Shown piece after piece: positions 50,101 to 58,720 of a stretch of 64,000 nucleotides of DNA. How positions within the stretch are numbered: position 1 is the stretch's first letter; every line of letters starts with the position of its first letter. Source of the DNA: Ascaphus truei (lineage: Eukaryota; Chordata; Amphibia; Anura; Ascaphidae); assembly GCA_036426205.1 (NCBI GenBank), contig CM071570.1, positions 142,096,563-142,160,562 of the forward strand, read 5' to 3'. The notes under the pieces are model-generated. The model saw only the letters and a program-made list of their open reading frames with translations. It searched no databases and was not told the origin of the DNA. A program made the position numbers and the translations under genes.

Positions 50101-53100
50101 GAATTTCATTCAATAATACAAGAAAAGGACACGGTATTCGGACATTTTATGAAATTTAAAAAACTATGTAGCCAGTTTTATTTCCTGGTGCTGCCCATGT
50201 AGTAAAAAGATCCTTGCTGCATTTACACAGAGGGTTTATTTTAGTGCAGTGAAGTTTCAGATCGCCACAAAACCCTACCGGCGCCATACCTTTGTATATC
50301 TACATGCAGCCAGGCCAATCAGATCACAGATTAGGTTCACACAGTGGTCGTCAAACAGGCTAACGTTGGTTAAGTTTTCTCCAATCAGATTTATAAACTG
50401 GTGAGCGTATACAATTTCACCTAAAAGGAAAAAATAAAAACATTTTAAGACAGATACACATACAAATACATGGAAAACATGTGAAGGAAAAGTTAAACAG
50501 ACGAAATAGAGATCTTTATTACACCCTCAAACTATTTACATGTGAGAATGTATACCTTTGTTGTAGATCACACAATTGATTCACAGAGCACGGGGAGCGA
50601 TGAGCGAATTTTTCGACAACATTCAAATTTGCTGCGATTGTGGCGTTTCTTTACAGCCTGGTTTTAAAAAGTGACATTCGCCTGCCCTCGTTCCAATGCG
50701 TCCGATACCACCGGCTACAATCACACATTCGATTTGTTTGCAAATGTAATGACATCTGATATGCCCAGAAATTCCAGATCCGTTTTACTGTACTCCCAAG
50801 GGCTATATATACTGTATGTATCCCCTCAATCACATTTTTAAACAATACGTGGACAAAAAGGAGAACACCTGAATTACATGCCAATAGAAGTCACTTAAAT
50901 ATACTTTGCATATTAGCAGATATCCCAGGTGTGCTCCTTTTTTCCACAGGCGACTCACTAGATGTTTAAAAAGGTGGATTTTGAGAGGATATAAATAGCA
51001 CTTGGGACTCTAGTAAATTCGTCTCTCCCCCTCTCCAACTTCTGGGTGAATAGAATGTATAAAACATTCTAAAATCGTTTGCCTACACCTCTGCAGGCGG
51101 ATATGTTATCAGATGATTCGCCCGATTTATTTACAGTCATACCCGACCTCAAATGTCGCTAGAAAATTTGTAAAACATTTGCGACTCTAATTCTGACACA
51201 TTGGCCCATCTCTAAAAACAGGCACCTTATCTGATGGCTTCTCTGAGGAGAACGTGTATTAGTTTATAGTGCCCCAGTGGTTTTAAGCCTTCATATAGCA
51301 CTAATAATACTGCAATACTATTAGTACCTTTCATTTTATCTCCTAAAATGTGAAGGATTTCTAGTATTGCCCAGTGAGTGTCTAAGTGAAGATGAAGTAG
51401 ATGCCAGGATGCTGGAAAGACCTAAATAAGCAAAACAAAATAATTATGAAAACATCACCAAGCACATTATTTATTTCATTTCTCCTGCACAACGTTATCC
51501 TGAGAACATCTAGTATTTTTATTATTATTATATTACACTATTGATATGGTACAGAGCTTAGAAAAGGTATTGGTGACAATATAATAAAGTTGTACACAGA
51601 TGTTACAAGATAATACTGGTCTATGCTGCTGGCAACAAACTCAGCAGCGAGATCAAGATGGGCAAAGTATTGAGAGCCTACTGATGACATTTGAACCTCC
51701 TGTATAGAGCAATAGTGTCGGGGGGGGAGGTTGCACTTCATTTTAGTGCTCATAACATTTCGATGCATCTGCATTTCAAATGAGAACAGCAGAGCAGGGG
51801 GTATGGGGAAAGAGAAAACAAAAACTGAAGCTATAAAAGTAAACACCAAAAAAACCAGGAAGGGAAAACCAGAAACGGTGAAATGCGCCAAGCCATGAAG
51901 ATGAACCACAGCTATGAGACAGCTGCTAATGTAACTCCTCACTCTGTTTCTTTGCCTTCTGACACTGTATTTGGACTGTTCTACTTCACTGGGATACAAA
52001 ACCCAAGCAAGCAGGATACATACTTTTAACACTTTTAAGCAGAATATTTAAGAAATATTCCCTTTAATTAGGTCACGTTTTCTCGTACTGAGTTTCTTGC
52101 CTCATTTAATCTCTCAATATTTTTCTGCACGCTGCATTTCCTCTCTCTCACTGCTTTCCTACTTCTTGCCAATAATATCGCTTGTTGCCGTTTGGACGAG
52201 GATTGGAGCAAATTACTCTTAAGTAATTCCGCACACAGCTTTACAAACAAATGCAAATCTAAGTAGGATATAAACCTTTCCAGGATTTTGAATAGTGAAG
52301 GCCCCCAGAACGCTGCTTGGAAGTTCATGCAGGTGTCCAATATACAAGCTCAAGCCATGAAGCTCCTCTATTAGCTTGGAGGGAAGCTGGGCCTCCATTT
52401 CTTCATAGGGGTGAACGCAGTTATCATCCATTGCTTTGTGGGGTTCCAAGAACCTATAAAACCATACAACATTTAAATAGAACACATCACTTGCATTCAG
52501 ATTAAAATTCACTAAAACATACTATCAACATCAAAATTCAGCAGTTCATGTCTGGAGAAGGAAAAGGTGTTCCACTTCCACCAAAAGTTTCTTCGGATAA
52601 TGGAATGGAAGGAAGGTATTACAAAAATCTAATATTGAACATAGAGCACAAGAAAGAAGCACCATTAGTGAGAAATATACAACTTTGCCTATCCAAACTT
52701 TTCACATTTTAGGTCCACACAGAAAATTCTATTATGGGACAATGTTTTTAGTATATTTATGCAAAAGAGTAGCTGTCAAACTCCCATTGTTCACCCAAGA
52801 CTATGGAAAAAAACAACAGAAAAAAAACATAAGACTTGAATTTTGACCCAAACCACGTCTCAACTTAATGCTATTAGTGAGCTGAGGGGCGTATTTGAAT
52901 AAGGGAGTTTAATGGTCAAGTAGTGGTCCACCACTCAGTAAAACTGAACAGAAACTCCAGAACATGAATTCACACTAAATAGAAGTATCCTGGTCAAGGA
53001 TGAGACAAACTCAAACGCATACATTGGATGGAGAGTGGGTAAAGAACAAAGAAAAACAAGCACTTACCTGTATATAAATACTTTGACATAATGTAAAAAC

Positions 53101-56100
53101 TGTACACACTGGCTTCGGATTTCCTCTGCCTCACTGTGTATGCTACTTGTTTGCCCTAGGGAAAAAAGTAACCATTTAAACAATTCAATAGGATTTCAAT
53201 GCTGAGTTAATTTGAAAGCTATATACAAGTCTCCCCCACCCACCCCCCACCCAAGCAAACCATTTTTATTTCTCATTTCGACAGCTCCTAACCCTACACC
53301 TGCCTCCCGTCAGCAGATTCAGCTTTACCCTTTCACGTGGTTGAAATCAGAGGTTTGGTTTCTTTTTCTGACAGAGTCAAAGTAAATAAGTAAATCCATA
53401 TAACACTAAGGGGGGACCAGTCACCCAGACTGTAGAACAGAAGAAAAATGGTAAATAAAGTGTATGTAGGAAGCAACAAAAATAAAGCATAAAGAGACAT
53501 TTCAATGATAAACAGCACATTAAGAATACGTGCGGCAAAATGAGCAGACAGTAATTAATGTTAACTAAGAAATGTGATATTTACATGATGCCAAGTATTT
53601 ATGAATTTTGTTTAGGTATTTTTCGTGTTCATTTTTTGTTTCATATTTATAAGCTAGAAGAACTAGGCTCAGCTTTGTGCGATTTATCCAAATCACATAG
53701 AAATACATGTTAGACCTAGTAATAGAAATAGATCAGGTCAATGCTTAATGTACCTGTTCGGTAGTTAAGATTGGCATTAGACCTAAAAATTATTTAAATC
53801 AAAAGATCCCAATTACAGCTCAACCCCGTTATAGCGTGATCCGCTATAACGCGGTTTGAGCATAGACCCCGAATTTAAAAAAACAAAAAATTAATAAAAA
53901 ATTTACAAAAAATGTTGTTTTTTTTAATTCTGCACACTCTGCACACTCTGCACACTCTGCACACTCTGCACACTCTGCACACTCTGCACACTCTGCACAC
54001 TCTGCACACTCTGCACACTCTGCACACTCTGCACACTCTGCACACTCTGCACACACTCTGCACACTCTGCACACTCTGCACACTCTGCCACACTCTGCAC
54101 ATCTTGCACACTCTGCACACTCTCACAGCACAAACAGCACCAGCACACACTCACAGCACACTGCACACACTCACTGCACACAGTCACCCCCCTACCTTTG
54201 GTGTCACAGCCCACCTTTTGGGGGCATGTGGGGGCTGCTGTGGGGGGGGGGGGGGGGGAGAGGAAGGTGAGGAAGGCAAGGCTGGGGGATCAGCGCGAGG
54301 CTGGGGGGGGTCGGTACGGGGATCGGCGCGAGGATGGTTGGCTGGTGCGGAGCTGCTGAGGGGAGTGCAGGGAATGCTGGGAGAACTACAGTGGCTGCTA
54401 GGGGCCATGTAGGGCTGCCAGCGCCTCACTCCACCTCCCTCTTCCCCCCCGATCGGGCGCGTGGCAGCCATTTTTTTTTAAATTAGCGCGACTCCAGTTA
54501 TAGTGCGGTCGGATCGGGTGGTCCCCGAGGACCACGCTATAACGGAGTTGAGCTCTACTAGGTTTCTCGCCTAGAAAAAGCAACAACTTTTTTTTTTTAA
54601 ATATCTATTATTTACATGCAAGGTTTCCTGGTACGCCAATATACATTTAACTCTTCCAAAGCCAAATGCATGCAAAACTAAGTTCTCATATTATGAAGTC
54701 GTTTTAGTGTCCAGTATAATACTTTAAAAAAAAAAAAAAAAACACTCATAAAAATGGCCGAGTAATTGATACATTTGTTTCAACTTGATTGGATTTCCAC
54801 CTTTACCTAGTATCCAAAATCGTTAAAAAAAAAAAATAATAAGTTACAAAATATGCCAAAAACAACTCCAGGAAGCAATTATAGAGGTTACCAGAGATAA
54901 AAAAAAAAAAAAACCCTTTCAGTCAAGGAGCAAAAACTTCAAGTTGAAACCACCGCTTTTTTCTTTTAATCCAGTGCCTGAACCAGGGAATGCTGGAACC
55001 CAGTAGTAGAACCTCCCTCCAGGGAAATCAAACTCCCAAATGATCGCTATTTTATCTAGCGGACAAGAATACGTGTCTGATGGAAAATACGGTTGCCTGG
55101 GTCAACCTTGCTATGACGGCCAATAGAAAATCACAAAATCCTTAGTCTTTGATTATACCAACTATTGCAAGTCAGCTTCAGGGGACCCCTGGTTCAAGTA
55201 CTAAAACAAACAGAACAATTGAAAGGGGTGAATGCTGCTCTGAAATGACATTCCTTTCTGGGACCACAGTGAATTGATGGAAATGGCATGTTAAATAGGT
55301 AAATGCGAGTGACTGACATTTTGAAATGATTGTTATATTGAAATAATATACAGAAGTAAATATTAGTACCGTTATTACTAAGTACAACTCGTCACACACA
55401 CTGCTTTAGAGTGTTTTTACATCCCTTGCCTACTTTCCTTCATAAGATTAATTGTAAATCTGTGTAGGAATAGTTAGGGATTACCAAATCTGAGGCAGGC
55501 GCTGGTAGGTAAATTTATCATGCTTCGGCCAAAATATGCATCTAAATCCTCACACCGAGTATTCATAAGCCAAGTAAGGATAGAGAGAGTGGAAATGGTC
55601 TTACTTTTTAGGATATTTGTGGGCAATTTTTTTCCTTTGCAGCCCTCCTAGTATTTAAAATATATGGTGATGCAAACACACAAAACTATGATATAATCAC
55701 GATGCAGGTATATCTCACCAATTTGTTGCACCTTGTAAAAGACAGGCACATTTCTATTCCACAATATTTCTTTGCTAAATTTGTGTAAAATAATGATGCT
55801 GCAATTGGCCAAATTGATAAACGCAGAAAACAAAAAAGGTAAAAAATAAGACTGGTGCATTAATAAGTTGGGTTTTTCTTGTTTTTCAAAAAAAGGTATG
55901 TATGTAAATAAATGTAAGTAATTTGAGACAAAGTACATTAAAATGTAGATTTAAGCTACCACATTTCTGGAAGGATAAACCAGAACAGATGCACGTGGTC
56001 CAGGAATATATTGGAGCATGGATCTGTTCTTATATGCAATCGGCTACGATTTAAAATGGAACATCTTTTGGTGATTTAAATACTCGTGTTGTCCACAGTA

Positions 56101-57020
56101 ATTCTTGAACCATTTGTTATTTTCTACAGATCTGAACAAACCAGGCCTGTTCCAGCAGGATGTTTGGTAGCCGAGCAGAAAAACATATTTTGAGAGGACT
56201 GGTCTTTTAAATCTGCCTTCTCCTGACTTTACCCCACACACACTTCCCTTAGATCTTCTAAAATCGATCTATATATATTTCTATTTAAGACTTTGGGTGC
56301 CCAAGGACTTACCAACTACGTCATAGGATCGGCCACTTCAGGGGTCCAATGACGTAGTAAAGTCATAATGCAAGTGCTCGTTTTTGTAGGGAGATCGCGT
56401 CCTGCGCTCCTGTGGAGCACAGAACGAGATGCAACGAGGAACGGAAGAGGACGACAACTCCTCTTCTGTTACGTCATCAGCGACAACGCTATCATCTGCT
56501 TTAACTTACCAAAGTCAAATGAGACAGGCTGAGTTAAGTTTTCCAGTGTATTTATTTTTTGCCTAGAGGGGAGAAAAAAAAAAACCCATAAGATTAAACT
56601 TAAAATGCAGATTTATAAAGAACAAGCATTGCACACCCAACCCATGTAACATCTAATAAGGATGGTGTTTTGGTTAAAAACGGTAGGCCATATTGCTCCA
56701 GAAGAGATCTTCTGGTGCTGGAAGATTTCTTGTGGCATACAATAGATATAAATATCGGTCCTTTCCCAATATGCTGGAAAGCTCTGTATCTGAGTCCAGA
56801 AATCAGATCCTAACCGTCTCTAAATGTGTTGTAAGAAATGTGAGATTCAAGATGACTAGTTAAAGGGAATACACCCAGAGCCAAAAATGTACACCTGAGC
56901 AATCCAAAGAGAAGATCAGTTGATTCAACAAGAGCAGTTTCAGTCACCCATTGAAATCCAAATATTTCCACCGTGTCAGCTTCATAGTCTGTTGGAGAGG
57001 GGTCAAGTCTCAGTAAAAGC
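39348..57020 (-). CDS. MMS22L: MMS22L, interior 12 coding exons (gene-level span)
   Basis: The gene encodes MMS22-like, the nuclear partner of TONSL. In the known family this complex binds newly replicated chromatin and helps load RAD51 at stalled or broken forks for homologous recombination. Twelve minus-strand exons read as one continuous protein when joined: 57020-56895, 56562-56510, 53155-53068, 52453-52276, 51421-51328, 50420-50290, 49500-49387, 49172-48993, 47622-47560, 46282-46163, 41420-41194 and 39857-39348. All have AG acceptors and GT donors, phases agree at each junction, and the total is 1884 nt or 628 codons. The product is helical-repeat-like, with no signal peptide or obvious membrane segment. 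Family segments seen in order include EIFGFQWVTETALVES, VHPYEEMEAQLPSKLIEELH, HLLHLHLDTHWA, KDPLGLSWWLTSH, LWEYYSKNL and ELTEVGLQNFFSLFLLLATV. The first exon(s) and the C-terminal half are not recognised here. No premature stop or frameshift was seen, so the gene looks functional. Confidence 0.95.
40480..40741. mobile_element. hAT-like MITE with 8-bp target duplication
   Basis: It starts CAGGGGTGCGCAAACTGGGG and ends AAGTTTATGCACTCCTG, imperfect 16-bp inverted repeats. It is flanked by GGGTAGGG (40472-40479) and GGGTAGAG (40742-40749), the 8-bp duplication expected for hAT insertion with one later change. It is 262 bp, CpG-rich and non-coding, in the intron between MMS22L exons 11 and 12 of this window. 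Confidence 0.82.
41194..41420 (-). CDS. MMS22L: MMS22L exon (11 of 12)
   Basis: This 227-bp exon has a TTTTTTAG acceptor and a GGAAG/GTCTGT donor. It reads NGTFNIPWLGVKSLASVSKT, then SMLEVVKNCCADNQSHDLYK, and ends HPWKQIKGR. The HPWKQ-KGR motif at the end flows directly into the next exon's IYSKFHQKK, as in known MMS22L. Confidence 0.95.
41895..42163. mobile_element. Harbinger-like MITE, copy 3
   Basis: The left end GGCCGTGTGCATAGTGCC and the right end GGCACTATAAGCGCGGCC form imperfect inverted repeats. The flanks are TAT and TAA, near the 3-bp TWA target of Harbinger. The interior is CpG-rich with GACGTCACCCGTC and GCGAAAGTTGTA, phrases also found at 58312-58355. Confidence 0.65.
43010..43121 (-). 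mobile_element. LINE tail, left part, split by a Tc1 insertion
   Basis: CTCGTTTTCAAGTATGTCCT and the following bases match 26746-26810 of the LINE copy at 26700. The match stops at TA, where the Tc1 element begins, and resumes at 45734. Confidence 0.75.
43340..44319 (-). pseudogene. Tc1 transposase pseudogene
   Basis: It starts at the ATG of MPRRKDISNDLREA. It has the N-terminal paired-type helix-turn-helix region (GYNAISKQFKVHHSTVRKII) and the DDE domain: first Asp in VLWTDQTKVE, second in QQDNDPKHTS, and Glu in SPDLNLIE with 34 residues between the last two (DD34E). Damage includes a stop codon just before the KNMAARLR segment, a frameshift in the T run near 43732, another near 43465, and a lost C-terminal piece between two QRCE motifs. 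The catalytic residues survive but the protein cannot be made. The LTR insertion lies in the upstream untranslated region. Confidence 0.92.
44391..45429 (+). mobile_element. Solo LTR with 5-bp target duplication
   Basis: This 1039-bp sequence begins TGTCATGATA and ends TTACGTGACA, with the TG...CA termini and TGTCA/TGACA short inverted ends of an LTR. It is flanked on both sides by GTCAC (44386-44390 and 45430-45434). There is no internal coding region, so it is a solo LTR left by recombination. An AATAAA lies near 45057. Its last 58 bases recur at 17563-17622. It lies between the Tc1 transposase start and the Tc1 inverted repeat, so it came later than Tc1. Confidence 0.88.
45734..45915 (-). 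mobile_element. LINE tail, right part, after the Tc1 insertion
   Basis: GAACAGGGTATACATTATAT and the following bases continue the LINE sequence interrupted at 43121, matching 26817-26990 of the other copy. It ends near GTTTTGGGGTGCAC. Confidence 0.75.
46163..46282 (-). CDS. MMS22L: MMS22L exon (10 of 12)
   Basis: This 120-bp exon (40 codons) has a TTTCATAG acceptor and a CTG/GTCAGT donor. It reads SGVLEDQLRMHLQCCLSLCD then IWESNLPTVTTLWEYYSKNL. The LEDQLRMxLxCCLxLCD and LWEYYSKNL blocks are diagnostic for MMS22L. The next intron (41421-46162) is occupied mainly by the nested transposon complex. Confidence 0.94.
46552..47157. mobile_element. TTAA-type MITE, copy 3, with a LINE tail inside
   Basis: It starts GAAGCTGCAGTTCAAGC and ends GCTTGAACTGCAGCTTTAA. 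The left TTAA is mutated. Its interior has CTGCTGCACGGACAGCCA and GATCATGTGACC, as in copy 1 reversed. The segment 46815-46962 is a LINE 3' tail in plus orientation, matching the family at 26.7 kb, so the LINE landed in the MITE. Confidence 0.7.
46815..46962 (+). mobile_element. LINE 3' tail inserted in a TTAA MITE
   Basis: GTGCATGCAATGTCTTGTAT, AGGACATACTTGAAAACGAG and a terminal AATAAATAAA match, in reverse, the 3' region of the LINE at 26700-27513. It is extremely 5'-truncated, about 150 bp. Confidence 0.65.
47405..47466. repeat. (TA)n simple repeat
   Basis: Imperfect TA/ATA tract inside an MMS22L intron. Confidence 0.9.
47560..47622 (-). CDS. MMS22L: MMS22L exon (9 of 12)
   Basis: This 63-bp exon (21 codons) has a TTTTACAG acceptor and a GTGCAG/GTACAG donor. 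It reads IHIDSNWRFAEELLKKSIDVQ when joined, matching the family motif SNWxFxEELLKKS. It was identified by family similarity and splice signals because it is too short for open-frame calling. Confidence 0.88.
47946..48373. mobile_element. TTAA-flanked MITE, related family
   Basis: It starts TTAAAGAGGCAAACCAACC, and its right end read in reverse is TTAAAGGAGCAATCCAAGC, with TTAA at both edges. Inner sub-terminal blocks GGGGATCTCC.GAGCTGAA and CAGCTCCGGAGATCCCC also face each other. CCAATAGGAAGC and GCTTCCTATTGG form an internal inverted repeat. It is non-coding, about 428 bp. Confidence 0.65.
48993..49172 (-). CDS. MMS22L: MMS22L exon (8 of 12)
   Basis: This 180-bp exon (60 codons) has a CTTTTCTAG acceptor. 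It reads CFWNWMNKLLSSLLQ and, further on, CKDPLGLSWWLTSHLSLLYR then FDRNGIREER. The donor is placed at AAAGG/GTGGGG, a weak match to consensus. It is chosen because it alone keeps frame with the next exon and matches the protein family. Inefficient splicing at this site is possible. Confidence 0.9.
49387..49500 (-). CDS. MMS22L: MMS22L exon (7 of 12)
   Basis: This 114-bp exon (38 codons) has a CTCTGCAG acceptor and a GAG/GTAAGC donor. It reads VRPSEALTSSFYPCLCIKEM then WILIIQLVDHRSKVSSCE. The CPCLCIKExW and LLDHRSK motifs of the family are recognisable. Confidence 0.93.
50290..50420 (-). CDS. MMS22L: MMS22L exon (6 of 12)
   Basis: This 131-bp exon has a CCTTTTAG acceptor and an AAAG/GTATGG donor. 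It reads GEIVYAHQFINLIGENLTNV then SLFDDHCVNLICDLIGLAAC and RYTK. The segment with YxHQFxNL and NLTNxSLF is conserved in the family. Confidence 0.92.
51328..51421 (-). CDS. MMS22L: MMS22L exon (5 of 12)
   Basis: This 94-bp exon has a TTATTTAG acceptor and an AAAG/GTACTA donor. It reads VFPASWHLLHLHLDTHWAIL then EILHILGDKMK. The HLLHLHLDxHW motif is conserved in MMS22L. It leaves one base (G) to complete a glycine codon in the next exon. Confidence 0.92.
52276..52453 (-). CDS. MMS22L: MMS22L exon (4 of 12)
   Basis: This 178-bp exon has a TTTTATAG acceptor and a GGAAAG/GTTTAT donor, and it ends in phase 0. It encodes a 59-residue block with FLEPHKAMDDNCVHPYEEME, AQLPSKLIEELHGLSLYIGH and LHELPSSVLGAF. 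These are hallmark N-terminal motifs of the family. Confidence 0.94.
53068..53155 (-). CDS. MMS22L: MMS22L exon (3 of 12)
   Basis: This 88-bp exon has a TTTCCCTAG acceptor and an AG/GTAAGT donor. It reads GQTSSIHSEAEEIRSQCVQ followed by FLHYVKVFIYR. The tail is strongly conserved in MMS22L. The intron upstream (53156-56509) holds the TIR element with the 9-bp minisatellite. Confidence 0.92.
53816..54555. mobile_element. TIR MITE (CAGCTCAACC family) with a minisatellite
   Basis: It starts CAGCTCAACCCCGTTATAGC and ends GCTATAACGGAGTTGAGCTC, flanked by TA (53814-53815 and 54556-54557). The termini equal those of 20181-20541, and the TA target points to the mariner superfamily. Between the ends lie a 9-bp tandem repeat and a G-rich segment with an 18-base G run near 54242. 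Confidence 0.8.
53932..54130. repeat. 9-bp minisatellite (CTGCACACT)n
   Basis: About 13 perfect head-to-tail copies of CTGCACACT are followed by several imperfect ones. Being 9 bp long it keeps all frames open, producing apparent Leu-His-Thr or Cys-Arg-Val repeat proteins that are not real. Confidence 0.97.
56510..56562 (-). CDS. MMS22L: MMS22L exon (2 of 12)
   Basis: This 53-bp exon has a CCCTCTAG acceptor and a consensus G/GTAAGT donor. Joined to the previous exon it reads RQKINTLENLTQPVSFDFG, matching the short linker before the next conserved block. It is too short to find by open-frame length. It was located by frame continuity and by the family's expected order. Confidence 0.85.
56895..57020 (-). 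CDS. MMS22L: MMS22L exon (in-window exon 1 of 12)
   Basis: This 126-bp exon follows a T-rich tract ending in an AATAG acceptor and ends at a CTCAG/GTGTAC donor. It encodes 42 residues, including LDPSPTDYEADTVEIFGFQW and VTETALVESTDLLFGLLR. It corresponds to the conserved segment that begins about 55 residues into known MMS22L proteins, so at least one coding exon should lie upstream. The acceptor is in phase 1 and the donor leaves two bases (AG) for the next codon. Confidence 0.93.
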
Positions 57021-58260
57021 CTATTAAAAAAAAAAAATAAACATGATTTTGTAATCTTTTATCTATTATATCCATGGTTTTTTTCCCTCTCTTTTTTTAT
57101 TACACTGGTATTCCGAAAATATTCCACAAACCACGAGCATTAAACAACACGTACATATTATACATGCACACATGTTTGGGTATATACTGTATGATTCGTG
57201 TTCGGATAAAAACATGCTATCAAAACCAAAGTGATGTTCAACAAATGTGTCAAGTGTACAAAGATAAAAATAAATGGCATAGAATCATTGGCCAGCAAGA
57301 AACTTTTGGAACAAAATCATTAGGAGGCCTTTATCAAGAAGTGGATCGACAAGGGCTGAAGATTATGATGTGAAATATAACAAGAAAAAGCCCTATACCT
57401 ATAGATTTTATAACGTACGGTGTACCGTCACCTTTTACCCCCCACTGCTTCTGCTTGCTGCGGGGGGCAGGGCGTCCATCACACAGCCCATACCTCCCCA
57501 TGCATGGCTGATCCCTCACTGCACAGCTTCAGGGGCTGGAGCCATTCAAATTTACAAAACACTAAAACAGACCACAGCAAATCATTGCACTTCTTTAGTT
57601 ATAGCTAAGTCACTCAATATCATTATCATGCCTAGAGCCCAACAGAGCATTCATATTGTCATTTTGTAGGAAATTGTGTTATGGAGATCAAGGAAAGTCA
57701 ACTATGAACCTCTTCGTTGTAACCAAGTTTTTATTTTTTGCAAGCCACATTAATTTTGGTGTCCCCTCCGAACCCAAAGTTAAAATTCTTAGAGGGGTGA
57801 TGTGGATTCATTCTCTTTCATGAGAGCAGAACCCCCACTTTGATCTGGGACTGTGCGGCTCTATTTGATTTTTCATTTGAGGTTTTATTCATTGTACTCA
57901 TTTCTGTATTTAGTTAGGACTCATGTTCTCTTGAATGCTTTCATTTTTGGAACTGTTATTGTTTGGTACATCTACCGTCTTTTGTCGGAAGAGAACTTGG
58001 AACAAAATGTTGAATTCTCTATGAAACTCTAATTTTTGGATGTTTTCTTTTTTTTAATTATTTCAAACTCAAATAAACAGTCTATAAAAGTTAAACATTT
58101 TGATTTTTATTGTCACCTTTTTTAGAATGGAGTACCCACACATTTTTTTTTTTTTTTTACAAAAATCAAAAAAAATAAGCATTAGAGAGATCTCTCCTCT
58201 CCCCCTCTCTCCCCCTCTCCCCCTCTCCCCCTCTTCACCTGATAACTTACAGATGTGGCA
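57021..58260. other. MMS22L 5' intron, no exon recognised
   Basis: AT-rich with an A-run next to the exon acceptor at 57024. A CTCTCCCC-type tract lies at about 58190-58235. The upstream coding exon(s) of MMS22L were not found here by eye. Confidence 0.4.
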
Positions 58261-58283
58261 TGACTGTCTCAAGAGCCATCGAT

Positions 58284-58450
58284 ATGGCTGCGCTTATAGT
58301 GCCAGCTACGGATGACGTCACCCGTCTCCGTAGCCGTTGCGAAAGTTGTAATTTGCGTTTTGGAGACATCAGGCAGGAGGGAAGGCAGAGGGGCGGAGAC
58401 AGGAGCAAGGGGGAGGGAGGAGCGGGGGCAGGAGGAGCGGGGGGGGAGGG
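58284..58450. mobile_element. Partial Harbinger-like MITE, copy 4, plus G-rich simple sequence
   Basis: GGCTGCGCTTATAGTGCC follows TAT, as in the ends at 41895-42163, and GATGACGTCACCCGTC with GCGAAAGTTGTA match its interior. It passes into GGA/GGGC-rich simple sequence (58375-58450) without a recognisable right end. Confidence 0.5.
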
Positions 58451-58459
58451 AGGGAGGTG

Positions 58460-58720
58460 CATGTCTTAGGCAGGTCTGCAACCCCGCCTTTCACCCTTAT
58501 CACCCAGCACACAGTGCTTCCACTGCAGCAAGAGATTCTGGGAAATGACATGCAAATGAGCACACAGTGCCACCTTTTGTTTCAAAACCATATAACATAC
58601 ATATAACCTGTCTAAGACATGCAAATGAGCATACAGTAATATTTCCATTTGCTATATGCTTTACTGTGGAGGGTTTTTGTCACTTTTTTTACCCACCATA
58701 ACTTAACTAAGTGTAATATA
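58460..58720. mobile_element. Rearranged copy of the hammerhead-repeat unit
   Basis: 58460-58600 matches 32980-33105 in the same direction (CATGTCTTAGGCAGGTCTGC, GCCTTTC.CC). 58605-58715 matches 32895-32990 in reverse (TGTGGAGGGTTTTTGTCACT, CCATAACTTAACT). The junction is a head-to-head rearrangement, and the ribozyme part is missing. Confidence 0.65.

Noticed and set aside
51538..52032. A 164-codon minus-strand frame between MMS22L exons
   Set aside because: It lies in an intron, has no matching splice sites that keep the MMS22L frame and no recognisable domain.
53844..54412. Repeat proteins of up to 166 residues (Leu-His-Thr or Cys-Arg-Val repeats)
   Set aside because: They are translations of the 9-bp tandem array, open in every frame on both strands, and lie inside a transposable element.
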